The position numbers were made by a program, and so were the translations under genes. A DNA stretch of 64,000 nucleotides, from the NCBI RefSeq assembly GCF_954871325.1, contig NC_088778.1:5613743-5677742 (forward strand), written 5' to 3'. This DNA is from Gordionus sp. m RMFG-2023 (Eukaryota > Nematomorpha > Gordioida > Chordodea > Parachordodidae). This document shows positions 43,142 through 54,025 of this stretch, in pieces. Positions within the stretch are counted from its first letter, which is position 1. Each line of letters starts with the position of its first letter. Below the pieces are notes generated by a model that saw only the letters and a program-made list of their open reading frames with translations, searched no databases and was not told the DNA's origin.

Positions 43142-43560
43142 TATATATCCTTTTTCTTTAATCAACATTTACATAGTCTCGCATCGAGATTTAATTCTTT
43201 TTTCTTGAGTAGATTTGAATATCTTTCGGCATCTTAATTTTGTTTAAAAGTAACTTGCCTATCTTTCGTTATTCTTAATCTATAAATTTGAATATAACCA
43301 CAATTACAACACCCTTCCACTTAGATTAGTCCCACCATTCTGCGACCGATTTTGACTTTACTGATCTTGTATCTCCAACATATCTATATTGTCTAGTATT
43401 CTTTACTTCTAAGGACTGTTTGTATCCTATTACAATCTGAAATTCTTGAATCCTTCTGATTCTTGTCAACCCTTGGCAACCGAGTATTTCTTTATCTCTA
43501 TAGGCAATTGACGAGCTCGATTTCACGATGAATTCTTCTAGTCTCTTTTAATTATATTTC
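43142..43560 (-). mobile_element. Ty3/gypsy fossil tail: end of Pol, polypurine tract and start of LTR
   Basis: On the minus strand a frame with a repeated Tyr/Arg/Lys-rich stretch (43,326-43,526) ends SKSVAEWWD. It is followed by AGTGGAAGGG, a polypurine-like run, and then TGTTGTAATTG (from 43,311), the likely start of an LTR. The LTR is interrupted at 43,136 by LTR copy C. The main body of this element is not identified; it is a broken remnant. Confidence 0.45.
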
Positions 43561-45189
43561 GTTTTAATCCCTTTGGTAAATTATTCTAATCTTTGCTTGC
43601 TTCTAACGGTTTCTGGTAACTAATGACGGTAAACGATTGACGATAATTTGTCTGCGATTAACAATTGTTTCCACGAATTCCTATCTCTACGATGGTCAAC
43701 TTTAGTATCTTAAACCTGGCTATACTGGTGAGCGACTAACGATTCAGCACGAACGTCTTGACCATTTATTCTATCTAGTCGCCTGTTTTTTAACGTCCTC
43801 TTATTATTGATTAGTTCTTGGCATCTAAACCAAATAGATATTTTAGACTTTTGGGTCTTTTACGATGGTTTGCACTTGCCAGGATATCGCCATTGTCTTA
43901 AGATATCTTTATTCTCATTGATCTTTGTCTTAAGGTTTCGGGTAATCGCATCTAATACCTCTACCTAAAATAATCTATTTTACCCTTTATAACTTCTAAA
44001 ATATTTCATATGTCCACTCCTTCTTAAGGTTATCGCCTCTAATCTAATTCTTCCTTACATAATCAATTTCTTAACTTCGCAATATTTGCTCACCTTTTCC
44101 TCTAAAATAGATCTTAAAATAATAGTATAGTCAAAATATGCTAAATAATTATATATTTAAATCTACAGCCCTTTTACCCTCAATGAAGCTCAGACCCATC
44201 TCTTCATTGAGTCATTTGAGGTTGTTGTCCTTTAAATCTAAAATTTCTCTTGATAATCTTGAATCTAAAAAAATTCTAAATATTTTCCAAAATATAATTA
44301 TATCTCTTTTTTTTTAAAAAAAATTGCAACTTTATTTCCTCCTACTTTATTTGGGCGCTCAAGTCTTTTATTTATTTTCTTCTCTATATCGTTTACATCC
44401 TTTGATAAAAAACTGCTGAAATATATAATCTCTTTTCGCACACACGTTGTTGACAAACTAATGAAGTCTAATCATTATATTTTTCATATAAACGTTTGTT
44501 GAACAACCACTGAACTCTATCATCATGGTTTTCATACCCACGTTTTTGAACAACAAATGAAATCATCATTAATGTTTTCAACACATGTTGTTGAAAAGAA
44601 AGGGACATATATTTCTAAAGCATGTTTTTCTTTCTGCTAATAATGTTGCAAAATTGATCAACTCTTATTAATGATGAAAAAAAAAACCGATCTCTAATTG
44701 AGCTCGATTGCGGCATAAATTTTCTAATGACGAAATTTCTCTCTACGAAGATTTTGGTTAATCTACAACCTAATATTATACTACATTCACATATCATATC
44801 CTTAGGCTGTTTTATCTCTCGCATCCCTTAAAATAAAAATTAAACGTAAATCTTCAATAAGAATTTAATTACTTTATGTTTTTTTCTTTGTCATAGTTAT
44901 TTCTAGTGATATATTTATAATAATTCTAATATCTAAAATATCATAGTCTCTATTAGTTTCAAAATTCAAATGGTTTTAGTTTACCAGTAACTTGTAAATA
45001 TAAAATTCCTAATTATCACCTTTAAATAACTAAACATAAACTTAATTTTCATTTAAAAATATTCATTTTTTTAGAATACTTCTCTAAATATTTTTCCTAC
45101 TTTTATTTACATATTTTTCTTACGTTCTTCTGGAATTTTTTTTTGTATTATAATACAGTTTGACACATCTTCTTGTCCCACCGTATATA
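43561..45189. other. Pyrimidine-rich non-coding stretch between gypsy remnants
   Basis: The plus strand is rich in T and C with no readable protein on either strand, probably the worn interior of a gypsy copy. An imperfect tandem repeat lies at 44,440-44,600. Confidence 0.4.
44440..44600 (+). repeat. Imperfect tandem repeat, about 50-bp units
   Basis: Three to four worn units containing CACGTTGTTGA-ACAA, AATGAA-TC and ATCAT-TTTTCA. Each unit has a GTTGTTGA / TTGAACAAC core that is itself near-palindromic. Confidence 0.5.
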
Positions 45190-45419
45190 TTGATTTGCAT
45201 TAGACTGAAAAGTTGTAATTGCCCTGTCGCCTCCTCTCTCCAACACCATTATCACAAAACCAATAATGATTTTGAAATGGTCCAGCATAATCAATATGTG
45301 CTCGGTGCCATGCTTTTGGTGGTTTTGGCCAATTTTGAATTACTGTCTTTTGAGGCATATCGTGTTGTTCCTGGCATTCTCTCCATTTTTCAACCCATGT
45401 TTCTATATCTTGGTTTATA

Positions 45420-45914
45420 TTAGGCCACCCCGCGTATTGTCGTGCTCTCATCTTCATTTTTACCATTTCGATATGTCCTTAATGTATCATGTCCAACACG
45501 CTGTTTCTGTATTGTTGTGGTATTATCATTATTAGTTCTCCATAATAAACAACCTCTCTCTGTTGTAATTTCATCTCTCCTTTGACTATACTTATTTAAA
45601 CATGCATCATAGTTTATTGGCCACCCATCTATTGTATATCTGTATACTTTAGAAAGTATATCATCTCGCATTGTTTCTCTTTCAATTTCGCTTGCATTTA
45701 AAGGTGTTTCTCCCACCTGTATTTGATCTAGCGCTTCTTCTTTTGATATTGGAGTTCCCTTTATGGGTAATCTAGATAGCATGTCAGCATTTGCTATTTG
45801 TCTACTACTTTTGACTTCTATTTCATATTGGTAACCTGCTAATAATAAAGCCCATCTTTGTATTCTGGCAGTAGATGTTGTTGGTATATCTTTTCTTGGA
45901 TGAAATAAACTCAT
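45420..45914 (-). pseudogene. Outer gypsy copy: RNase H tail and integrase entry
   Basis: Contains 'RIQRWALLLAGYQYEIEVK' and 'ADMLSRLPI', the end of RNase H in Ty3/gypsy Pol. After it comes the start of the integrase zinc-binding domain, continued in another frame by WPNINQDIETWV. Part of a broken element. Confidence 0.8.
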
Positions 45915-46182
45915 TAATGGCTTGTGGTCTGTTTGTAATGTGAACTTTTTCCATATAAAAATTCTTTGAATTTTGTAACCCCGAATATGATGGCAAGTGC
46001 TTCTCTTTCAATTTGGCTATAATTTTTTTCAGCTGCATTTAGTGTTTTTGAGGCGCATGCAATTAATCTCTCCTTACCCCCTTCTATATGTGATATTACT
46101 GCCCCAATTCCTATAGCTAATGCATCTGTTGCTAATATAATGGGTAATTTTGGATCATAATGTTGTAATATTGGAGTACTAC

Positions 46183-47424
46183 TTATTTCTTGCTTTTATA
46201 CGCGTCTTTGCATTCATTAGTCCATTTCCAAACAACTGCTTTTTCTAATAATTTGTATAATGGTTTGGCTGCAAAATTCGAAAATTTTTTTGAATAGAAT
46301 GTTGCTGACCCTAGAAGTGACTGTAATTGTTTCAAATTTGTTGGTTCTGGTGTATTTTTTACTGCCTCAGTATTTTTTTCGGTAGTTGTAATTCCGTTTT
46401 TTGAAATATTGTGTCCTAAGTATTCGACATTTTGTTTGAAAAATGTACATTTTTCTATTTTTAGCTTGATTCCATTTTCATCTAGACATTTTAGTACCTT
46501 TAAATTTGTTTCGTGTTTCTCTCTATTTTTCCCGGTTATTATAATATCATCTAAATAACAAGCTACTCCTTCAAAACCTTTTAATAAATTCTCGATGGCT
46601 CGTTGAAATATTTCTGGAGAAGACGATATACCAAAAGGTAGTCTTGTATATTTAAATAATCCTCTATGCGTATTGATTACAAGATATTTTTGAGACTCTT
46701 CCTCCACTTTAATTTGATAGGCATCTGAGAGATCGAATATTGAAAATTCCTCTTCTTTTTCCAAATTGGCTAATAAATCTTGGATTCTTGGCATTGGATA
46801 TGAATCAATATTAATATTTTGATTTATAGTTCTTTTAAAATCCCCGCAAATTCTTACTGTTTTAGCTTTCTTTTGAACAATTATTATGGGTGATACATAA
46901 AGTGAATGATTAATTTTCTCTAGCACTCCTATTTTTTGCAATCTATCTAAATCTTCTTCAACTTTATCTTTTAATACGTATGGTACGGGACGTGATTTAC
47001 AGAAAATTTGTTTCTCGTTTTTCATATATATTTGTGCCTTATAATCTTTCAAGCAGCCTAATTCTTTGGTAAATAATTGAGGAAATTCATTTTGTATAAT
47101 ATAATTATTTATTTGTATAGTCCTTTCAGGTAATTCAGTAATTTTGGGAAAATTAATTATCCAATTTCTTCCAATTAGATTTTTGGTATATCCTTTTGTA
47201 ATTATGAGAGGTATTTCTAATCTTCGCCCTTTATATTGTACTTTTACTACAGTTTGACCTAATAGTAGTATATTGGTTCCTGTATAACTTTTAAGTTTTA
47301 GCATGCAATTTGTTAATTCAGGGTGATTAAGTTTATTTTTCCAATCTATTTCGCTAATTATACTGACCCCAGCTCTAGTATCCAATTCCATTCTTATATC
47401 GCTGTTGTTTATTCTGACATCCAC
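46183..47424 (-). pseudogene. Outer gypsy copy: protease and reverse transcriptase
   Basis: A long reading of 413 codons. Near its start is a protease-like stretch (MELDTRAGVSIIS). Then come RT blocks KSRPVPY, VRICGDFKRTIN, FSIFDLSDAYQ, LPFGISSSPEIFQ, YLDDIIITG (the YxDD active site) and EYLGHNIS. The order is standard for Ty3/gypsy Pol. Part of a broken element. Confidence 0.85.
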
Positions 47425-47956
47425 CCAAAATTCTGGATTATATCGTTTGTTTTATTAATTATAAAATTCACTATTTATTTTCTACAGACTCGAGCAATGT
47501 GCCTAATTTTGTTGCATTTATAACAAGTGGCATTCTTGAAAAGACAATTTTCCCTTCTGTGGTTCCCGCCGCAGGAGTGGCATGGATTTGGTATTTTGTA
47601 GCTCGCATTCTAATTATTATATGATTTTGATTGTTTATCATTATCATTATTAACTTTTTTAATTTTATTTATATTATCATTATGTTCCTCTTCTAAATGA
47701 TCGATTTTAGTTTCATCATTTTGTATTTTTTATTGCTGTTTCTATTGCAGTAGCTATCTGAATAGCTATATTTGTGTATATATCGCCTTTGGATAGTAAT
47801 CTTTGTAAAATTTTTGGATTTTTTATTCCGAATATAAATTTATCTCTTAATGCAGTATTTAAATATTCCCCAAAATCACAAGTCGTTGCTAATTTTCTTA
47901 GATTCTGTATGTAGTCTATTAGTTTTTCATCATTTTGTTGATTATAATGATAAAAA

Positions 47957-48232
47957 TTATATCGCTCTAGTCTCTACTATTATATTAGGTTTAGGATGAA
48001 AATGCTTGATTAAAATATTATGTATTTCTAATAACTCTTTGTTTCCCGGACTATCAGGTGCACATAAATTTACCAGTATTTTGTAGGTATCACACCCTAT
48101 TGTTGTTAATAACAGAGATTTTTCTTGTGATGATGTTAAACTTGGTTGTGTGTTTTTAAATTCTTGAAATAAGTTGTACCAATCTTTGTAACACAGCTTT
48201 GAATCCGTTAGACTTTTTATAGACTGCGCCAT
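47957..48232 (-). pseudogene. Outer gypsy copy: start of Gag
   Basis: The frame starts MAQSIKSL, and its ATG overlaps the primer-binding site (ATGGCGCAGTC). It continues with a Gag-like helical sequence (YKILVNLCAPDSPG, then LIKHFHPKPNIIVE) similar to the Gag of the inner copy (LFNLCLPKTLEE, then LLKNYYMKKTNFLLE). Part of a broken element. Confidence 0.7.
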
Positions 48233-48392
48233 TTGTAATATATTTTTCTTATTCTTTTATATTCGAATTCATCATTTATTATTCAAATTAATCTTAAAAT
48301 ATATAATAATAAAATAAACATTTTACAAAAAATAATAAAAAACAACAATTTAATACACATCACAATGAACTGTAGTAATACATTTAAATAAC

Positions 48393-48559
48393 TGTGATGA
48401 AATCAATTTTTATTATAAATTTAACAACTTTTTACCTTTTGTACCGCAGTATATATATTTTACAAAACAAACAATTAATCGTCGTACACAATTAATAATA
48501 TATATATTTAAAATTTATCATACATTTAATTGCCTTTGAGGCTAATTGTTTCTATTACA
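48393..48559 (-). repeat. 3' LTR of the inner gypsy copy
   Basis: 167 bp, starting TGTAATAGAAACAATTAG and ending TTTCATCACA on the minus strand; matches 52,463-52,629 with only a few differences. Confidence 0.9.
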
Positions 48560-50091
48560 TCTATTCTCTCCTTTTTTGGGCTCTCGATTTGAAACGGTAT
48601 AAATTGTTTTCTTATCCGTTTTGGATAACGGCTGCTTGTACTTTCGTTCTCTACCACCGTTTGCTCATTACTGTCGATTTTCATCTTATCATTTATGATG
48701 GTGTCTTTATTTATTGAGTCTTGTGTTGGGTCAATGTCTTTGGTCACCAATTCGTGTATAGGATCAATGTCTTTAGTCATTGAGTTTTGTATGGGCTCAT
48801 TTTCATTCATTTGTGGTGTAGTTTGCATCGTTTCTTCTTCTCTTCCCTCCTCTCTATTTTTTAATTCTGAGTTGTCGAACCTATGTTTTAACTGATTAAT
48901 ATGTCTTCTCCATACCCCTAATTTAGTTTCAACTAAAAACGTCATTGGTCCTGTTCTTTTAACGATGATACCTGGTATCCAATTATCTTTTTTAAAATCC
49001 TTTGCATATATTTTTTCATTTATATTAAAAAAACCTGGTAACTGAGGTATATATGGATGAGGATAAACTGGTTTTATTAATTGTAAAGGTCCTATGGGTT
49101 GAAATTTAAGCATAATTGAACTTGGTGATTGTTTTGTGGTTATTTGTGGCGTATTTCGATAATTAAACAAAAAATCTTGTATTTTATTATAATCATTATG
49201 TTTTTTTAAAAATTTTTTAAAAGTTTGTACTAATCGCTCCGCTTCTCCGTCGGTTCTAGGGTGGTATGGGGCACTATATACATTTTTAATTGATAATTGT
49301 TTGCAAAATAGACTAAATTCTCTACTTTGAAATGGGGGGCCATTATCCGTAACAATCGTATTGGGGTAACCGAAAATAGCAAAAAGTCTTAACAACAATT
49401 TTCTTACTTCAGTAAAATTATTCGTGGTCATTTTTTGTATTTCAGGCCATTTACTAAAACTATCTATTACTAGGTATATATCTCCATTAATTGGTCCGGC
49501 AAAATCTAAATGAATTCTTCCCCATGGTTTATTTGCTGAGGGCCATTTCCCTATGATCGTTTTATTGCCAGGATTATTTGTTTGACATAATTCACAATTC
49601 TTACCGTGTAATTCGATATCTTCGTTAATATTCGGCCACCAAACGTTCTCTTGTGCCAATAATTTTGTTTTAGTATAACCCTGATGCCCCATATGTAAAA
49701 AAGACAAAATATTTACTTGTAATTTTTTTGGAATTATGGTTCTTAAGCCCCATAATATACACCCTGCCTCCATCGTGAGTTCATTTCGGCGCTGGAAAAA
49801 CGGTTTAAGATTTTCCTCTATCATCTTTGGCCATCCAGTTGTAAGGTAACGTGAAACCTTTGATAATACCGGGTCATTTCTTGTGTGTGCTTTTATATCT
49901 AACGCTGAAATAAATTGTGGAGCATCCGATACTATTAAATTAATATCTAACTCTTCCCAAGCAGATGGTTTACCGTCAATTGGAAACCGGGAAAGCATAT
50001 CCGCATTACTATTTTTTTTCGTCCCTCGAAGTTGCAATTCATAATCATAATTTGCTAGTAGTAATGACCATCTTACTAATCTTGATGACAT
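48526..50091 (-). CDS. Inner gypsy copy: RNase H end and integrase
   Basis: A 521-codon open reading. RNase H end (ADMLSRFPI), HHCC zinc-binding head (HMGHQGYTKTKL, then CELCQ), integrase core with HLDFAGPING, VTDNGPPFQS and YHPRTDGEAERLV (the D, D, E catalytic set), and a C-terminal segment with VKRTGPMTFLVE, the GPY/F-like module. The tail is rich in Asp, Glu and Lys. In an active relative this protein joins the cDNA to host DNA. It is one part of an element that is otherwise broken. Confidence 0.88.
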   Translation of the reverse strand: MSSRLVRWSLLLANYDYELQLRGTKKNSNADMLSRFPIDGKPSAWEELDINLIVSDAPQFISALDIKAHTRNDPVLSKVSRYLTTGWPKMIEENLKPFFQRRNELTMEAGCILWGLRTIIPKKLQVNILSFLHMGHQGYTKTKLLAQENVWWPNINEDIELHGKNCELCQTNNPGNKTIIGKWPSANKPWGRIHLDFAGPINGDIYLVIDSFSKWPEIQKMTTNNFTEVRKLLLRLFAIFGYPNTIVTDNGPPFQSREFSLFCKQLSIKNVYSAPYHPRTDGEAERLVQTFKKFLKKHNDYNKIQDFLFNYRNTPQITTKQSPSSIMLKFQPIGPLQLIKPVYPHPYIPQLPGFFNINEKIYAKDFKKDNWIPGIIVKRTGPMTFLVETKLGVWRRHINQLKHRFDNSELKNREEGREEETMQTTPQMNENEPIQNSMTKDIDPIHELVTKDIDPTQDSINKDTIINDKMKIDSNEQTVVENESTSSRYPKRIRKQFIPFQIESPKKERIDVIETISLKGN

Positions 50092-50624
50092 ATCTGTTAT
50101 TCTTTTATGTGGATTAAGTAACGATATTAGGGTTTATGGTCAGTAATGATAATGAAATGTCTGCCAATTAAATATTGTTTAAATTTAATTAATCCAAATA
50201 TAATTGCTAAAGCCTCACGCTCTATCTGACTGTAATTTCGTTCGGCAGCATTTAATGTTCGAGACGCGTATCCAATTGGTTTTTCCTCGTTGTTAATGAT
50301 ATGAGATATAACTTATCCTATTCCATGTTGAGACGCATCAGCAGCTAGAATTATCGGTTTTTCCGGATTCTAATGTGTTAAAATTGGTGCTTCTGATATT
50401 AATTTTTTAAATTTATTAATCACAATTGTTTCATTATTTGTCCATTTCCATGGCACATTCTTCCTTAAAAGCCTATATAATGGAGCGGCAATAGTCGAAA
50501 AATTGTTTATAAATTTTTGATAATAATTTATTATACCGATAAAAGCTTGTAATTCTTTGACGTTTTTTGGTAATGGTGCGTCTAAAATTGCATTGACATT
50601 CTTATTTGTTGTCGTAATTCCCTC

Positions 50625-51725
50625 TTAGCTAACGGTATGACCTAAGAATTCAATCTTTTCTTTAAAAAAATCACATTTTTTTAGATTTAATTTCATACCG
50701 TTTATTTCTAACGTCTTTAATACATTTATCAAATTTTTCTTATGACTCTCAATTGATTCCCCCGTAATTATTATATCGTCCAAATATACCGCTACTCCAG
50801 GTAATCCCTTTAATAATGAATCCATTGCTTGTTGAAAAATCGCTGGCGCTGAGGCTACCCCAAACGGAAGTCGTGTGAAACGATACAATCCACTAGGCGT
50901 GTTGATTACTAACAGCTTTTTTGCCTCCTCATCTAGCTCTATTTGAAAATACGCTTCGGATAAATCTAATACTGTATATTTACACCCATTACCTAGTGTG
51001 GCTAATAATTCATTAATTCTGGGTAAAGGATATTTATCTATCAAAATATTTGCATTAACTGTTTGTCTGAAATCACCGCAAATTCGTAACGATCCATCTT
51101 TCTTCAATACGGGTACAATCGGAGAAGCGATATTCGAGTATTTTAGTCTTTCTAAAACTCCCATGGATTCCAGTCGTTGTAATTCCGTTTCGAGTTTTGC
51201 CTTCCACGCAAATGGTATCGGTCTACTTTTCATACATTGAAACTGTGGGTTAGATTTTACCGCTAAACTGGCCTTAAAACCTCGTAGTAAACCTAATTTT
51301 TTAGTGAATAATAAGGAAAATTTATGTACAATATTATCCTCCCAAACCTCATTAACTATATTACATTGATTTATTTTTATTAATTTTAATTTGTTTATTA
51401 GGTTTCTACCTATCAAGTTAATCCCATTGTTTACAATAATAAATTCATGATATATAACTTTATTCATATAATTAACGGGTAATATACACTTACCTTTAAT
51501 ATTGATCATTACATTATTATAAGATTTTAAAATAATATCCGTTTTTGTTACTGGTATTTTTAAACGGTAAACGTCTTCTATATTCAAAATGGAGACTGCC
51601 GATCCTGTGTCAATTAAAAATTTAATATAAATTTTATCTATCAATAATTTCACCTCAAATTTTTCTCGAGACTCCTCTGGAAATTCCCAATCCTGCAAAA
51701 CTTTCTCGCTCATTTTCTGGAACAT
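50625..51725 (-). CDS. Inner gypsy copy: protease and reverse transcriptase
   Basis: Begins with the protease motif IKFLIDTGSAVSIL. The RT follows with SRPIPFAWK, LRICGDFRQTVN, YTVLDLSEAYFQIELDEE, LPFGVASAPAIFQ, YLDDIIITG and EFLGHTVS. All seven RT blocks can be recognised. Overlaps the end of the Gag frame, as is usual where Pol is made by frameshifting. The element around it carries a few breaks. Confidence 0.88.
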   Translation of the reverse strand: MFQKMSEKVLQDWEFPEESREKFEVKLLIDKIYIKFLIDTGSAVSILNIEDVYRLKIPVTKTDIILKSYNNVMINIKGKCILPVNYMNKVIYHEFIIVNNGINLIGRNLINKLKLIKINQCNIVNEVWEDNIVHKFSLLFTKKLGLLRGFKASLAVKSNPQFQCMKSRPIPFAWKAKLETELQRLESMGVLERLKYSNIASPIVPVLKKDGSLRICGDFRQTVNANILIDKYPLPRINELLATLGNGCKYTVLDLSEAYFQIELDEEAKKLLVINTPSGLYRFTRLPFGVASAPAIFQQAMDSLLKGLPGVAVYLDDIIITGESIESHKKNLINVLKTLEINGMKLNLKKCDFFKEKIEFLGHTVS

Positions 51726-52476
51726 CTATCGTTCGAATATATTCCTTCTTTCCACGATTCCTTCTGCATACTTTTTGTAAATGTCCTTTTATCCCACAAT
51801 TATGGCAGATGGCATTCAAATTAGGGCACTTAGGTTTTATGTGATCTCCTAATCCGCAACAATAGCAAATAATTTTTGGTACTGATTTGTACTTGTCATA
51901 CTGCTCCCTTGTTACTGTTTTTAAGATTTTATTTATCTCCTTCCCTGCAGATAATTTTTCATACGACATCATTTTTGTAGTCTCCATTGCGGTCGCGATT
52001 TGTATTGCACTTTCCCATGTCAAGTCCTGCGTGTTAATTAATTTCATTAATATTTTTCCATTATTAATTCCTGACACTAATTTGTCTCGCAATACTGTAT
52101 TATACATATCTTTAAATTCACACGTCTTTGCCTTTATCTTTAATTTATTAATATACTCTACGATGGTTTCATCTTTTTCTTGTTCCATTTTAAAAAAATA
52201 ATATCTTTCTAATAGGAAGTTTGTCTTCTTCATATAATAATTTTTTAAAAGTTTAATTATGTCATCATATGATATTTCCTCTAATGTCTTTGGCAAACAC
52301 AAATTAAATAATTTAGAATAAACCTCTAATCCAATATTCGCTAATAAAAATGATTTTTTATCTTCTATTTTTGCGATTTTAAATATGAATTCCATTTTTG
52401 ATAAATAAACTTCCATATTACACTCCTTTATATTATATTTCCCCATTTGAAGACTGCGCCATTGTGATGAAATCAA
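51655..52476 (-). CDS. Inner gypsy copy: Gag
   Basis: A Gag-type protein of about 265 residues with a helical capsid-like part and two zinc knuckles near the C-terminus (CYCCGLGDHIKPKC and CHNCGIKGHLQKVC), which bind RNA in relatives. The start is probably the ATG of MGKYNIKE just after the primer-binding site; the frame is open upstream into the LTR. It overlaps the protease-RT frame at its end. Confidence 0.85.
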   Translation of the reverse strand: MISSQWRSLQMGKYNIKECNMEVYLSKMEFIFKIAKIEDKKSFLLANIGLEVYSKLFNLCLPKTLEEISYDDIIKLLKNYYMKKTNFLLERYYFFKMEQEKDETIVEYINKLKIKAKTCEFKDMYNTVLRDKLVSGINNGKILMKLINTQDLTWESAIQIATAMETTKMMSYEKLSAGKEINKILKTVTREQYDKYKSVPKIICYCCGLGDHIKPKCPNLNAICHNCGIKGHLQKVCRRNRGKKEYIRTIDVPENERESFAGLGISRGVSRKI

Positions 52477-52629
52477 TTTTTATCATAAATTTAACAACTT
52501 TTTACCTTTTGTACCGCAGTATATATATTTTACAAAACAAACAATTAATCGTCGTACACAATTAATAATATATATATTTAAAATTCATCATATATTTAAT
52601 TGCCTTTGAGGCTAATTGTTTCTATTACA
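52463..52629 (-). repeat. 5' LTR of the inner gypsy copy
   Basis: 167 bp, same as 48,393-48,559. Directly followed on the minus strand by ATGGCGCAGTC, the primer-binding site. Confidence 0.9.
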
Positions 52630-52634
52630 ATAAC

Positions 52635-54025
52635 ATCTAAACATTTCCCCAGTACTAAAAGTTTGTGTAAAAACAGAGCACAGTGGCTGCATATTATCAT
52701 AGGTAAATAAAAAAAATTTAGTGTGTGGAAGAAATTATAATTTTTTTTAAAACTTACCCCCCCCCCCCCCCCTTTTTCTAAACATTTTTTAAAAAATTTA
52801 AAATTTGGATATTTGTGCCCAGGTTACTTCTGACCGATACTATTAATTAAGTAGTGTCCATCGAATGCGCGTTTTATCTCACACGTCAAATAGATCACTG
52901 TAATACATATTTTGGTTTAGGTTATAACATAATGAGATACCTGCCAATAGCTAGGCCATAAAATGGTATAATTTTTTTTCTTCAAAATCTGGACAAAGCC
53001 TAATTATTTAATATGCATGATGAATCATTTATAATTCATTCGCCTTTTCATATTTTCGATATACCTACGAGTTGTTAAACAGCTCGTTTTGAGCCGATCT
53101 TTGAAAACGGCTAACTCAATATTTTAGCCAGAAAAACATTGTTTAAGCCTCGAGATTTTGTCAATATATGTCTTCTAGACCTTTGTTCCTTCTATAAGCA
53201 AAATCTTCAGACTTGCATAATATTTTTCTGGATGAAATATTGAGTTAGCCGTTTTAAAAAATCGACTCAAAATGAGCCGTTTAACAACACTACCTACGAG
53301 TATAAACAGAATGCGGCCAAAACTGAACATCTTTTAAAAAACTAAAACAGGTTCAAAGGATACCTCTTAACTCCATCATAAAACTATTCTTAATTTATAC
53401 TGATTCAAACAAAACTATATTATTTATAAATATACAATTAGAGAAAGAAAATACGTATACAAAACTTTATTTATCGTTCACATAATATTTCTTTAAAAAA
53501 ATCAATCAACATTTATATATTTTTTAAGTCGAAAAATAAGTATTTAAAATAAGTTAATATAAAAAATTGACTTTCGTAGAAATATAAAATATTATATGAT
53601 GACCCATTCACTTTATTTATTTTTTTCAAAAAAAAATTGATTTAAATAAACTGGATGGAATTGCAAGAAAAAATATAAAATAAAGCGAAAAAAAATATTA
53701 TTCATGCTTACAAAAATGCGTATAATTGTGTTTTTCGCCGAAAATACAAATACCGGTAGTGCAATGTTTGTGCGGTCAATAAAATGGGTTAGTAAAATTT
53801 ACTATCAAAGGTGTCATGTAATGGGGTTAGACTTTAGCCCCACCCCCCAATATTAAATTATTGTTAAAAATATGCCTTTTTATAAATTATAATTGATGTG
53901 AGCGTTAAAATATTTAAGCTATTTATAATGTTTTCCAACTATACCTATGAAAAAAACAGCCGGGATCTTTGCAAAATGGGTATGGAAAAAAAGGTAATAC
54001 AAGATATTCCAATGAGAATCTCTAA
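52635..54025. other. Non-coding DNA downstream of DLST
   Basis: Contains a run of about 16 C at 52,757 and one MITE (53,072-53,292). No further gene is seen. Confidence 0.5.
53064..53300. mobile_element. Palindromic hAT MITE, second full copy, with perfect 8-bp duplication
   Basis: The element is 53,072-53,292 (221 bp), same family as 38,645-38,867. The flanks are CCTACGAG on both sides (53,064-53,071 and 53,293-53,300). The left end lacks the first five bases (TAGTG) found in the other copy; the right end is complete. Confidence 0.85.

Larger units (their letters stand above)
45190..48387 (-). mobile_element. Ty3/gypsy LTR retrotransposon, truncated and broken (outer copy)
   Basis: Minus-strand order: probable 5' LTR ending in CA at about 48,237, primer-binding site TGGCGCAGTC, Gag (about 47.6-48.23 kb), protease and reverse transcriptase (46,183-47,424), RNase H (about 45.8-46.2 kb), and the integrase zinc-binding head (about 45.2-45.47 kb). 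The integrase core and the 3' end are missing. Its 5' LTR region is interrupted by the younger gypsy copy at 48,393-52,629. It carries several breaks and is moderately old. Confidence 0.85.
48388..52634 (-). mobile_element. Ty3/gypsy LTR retrotransposon, nearly whole and young, with ATAAC duplication (inner copy)
   Basis: Spans 48,393-52,629 (4.24 kb) with two 167-bp LTRs (48,393-48,559 and 52,463-52,629) that are almost identical, TG...CA termini, and ATAAC on both sides (48,388-48,392 and 52,630-52,634). The primer-binding site ATGGCGCAGTC follows the 5' LTR. Gag, protease-RT, RNase H and integrase follow in order on the minus strand. It has only a few breaks, mostly between RT and RNase H. 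LTR identity implies a recent insertion. The 3' LTR overlaps the end of the integrase frame. Confidence 0.92.

Noticed and set aside
45160-45535. Plus-strand frames of 87-89 codons
   Set aside because: They overlap the gypsy integrase head on the minus strand and have no recognisable domain.
52757-52772. Run of about 16 C
   Set aside because: Simple homopolymer with no linked structure; its length may be a sequencing error.
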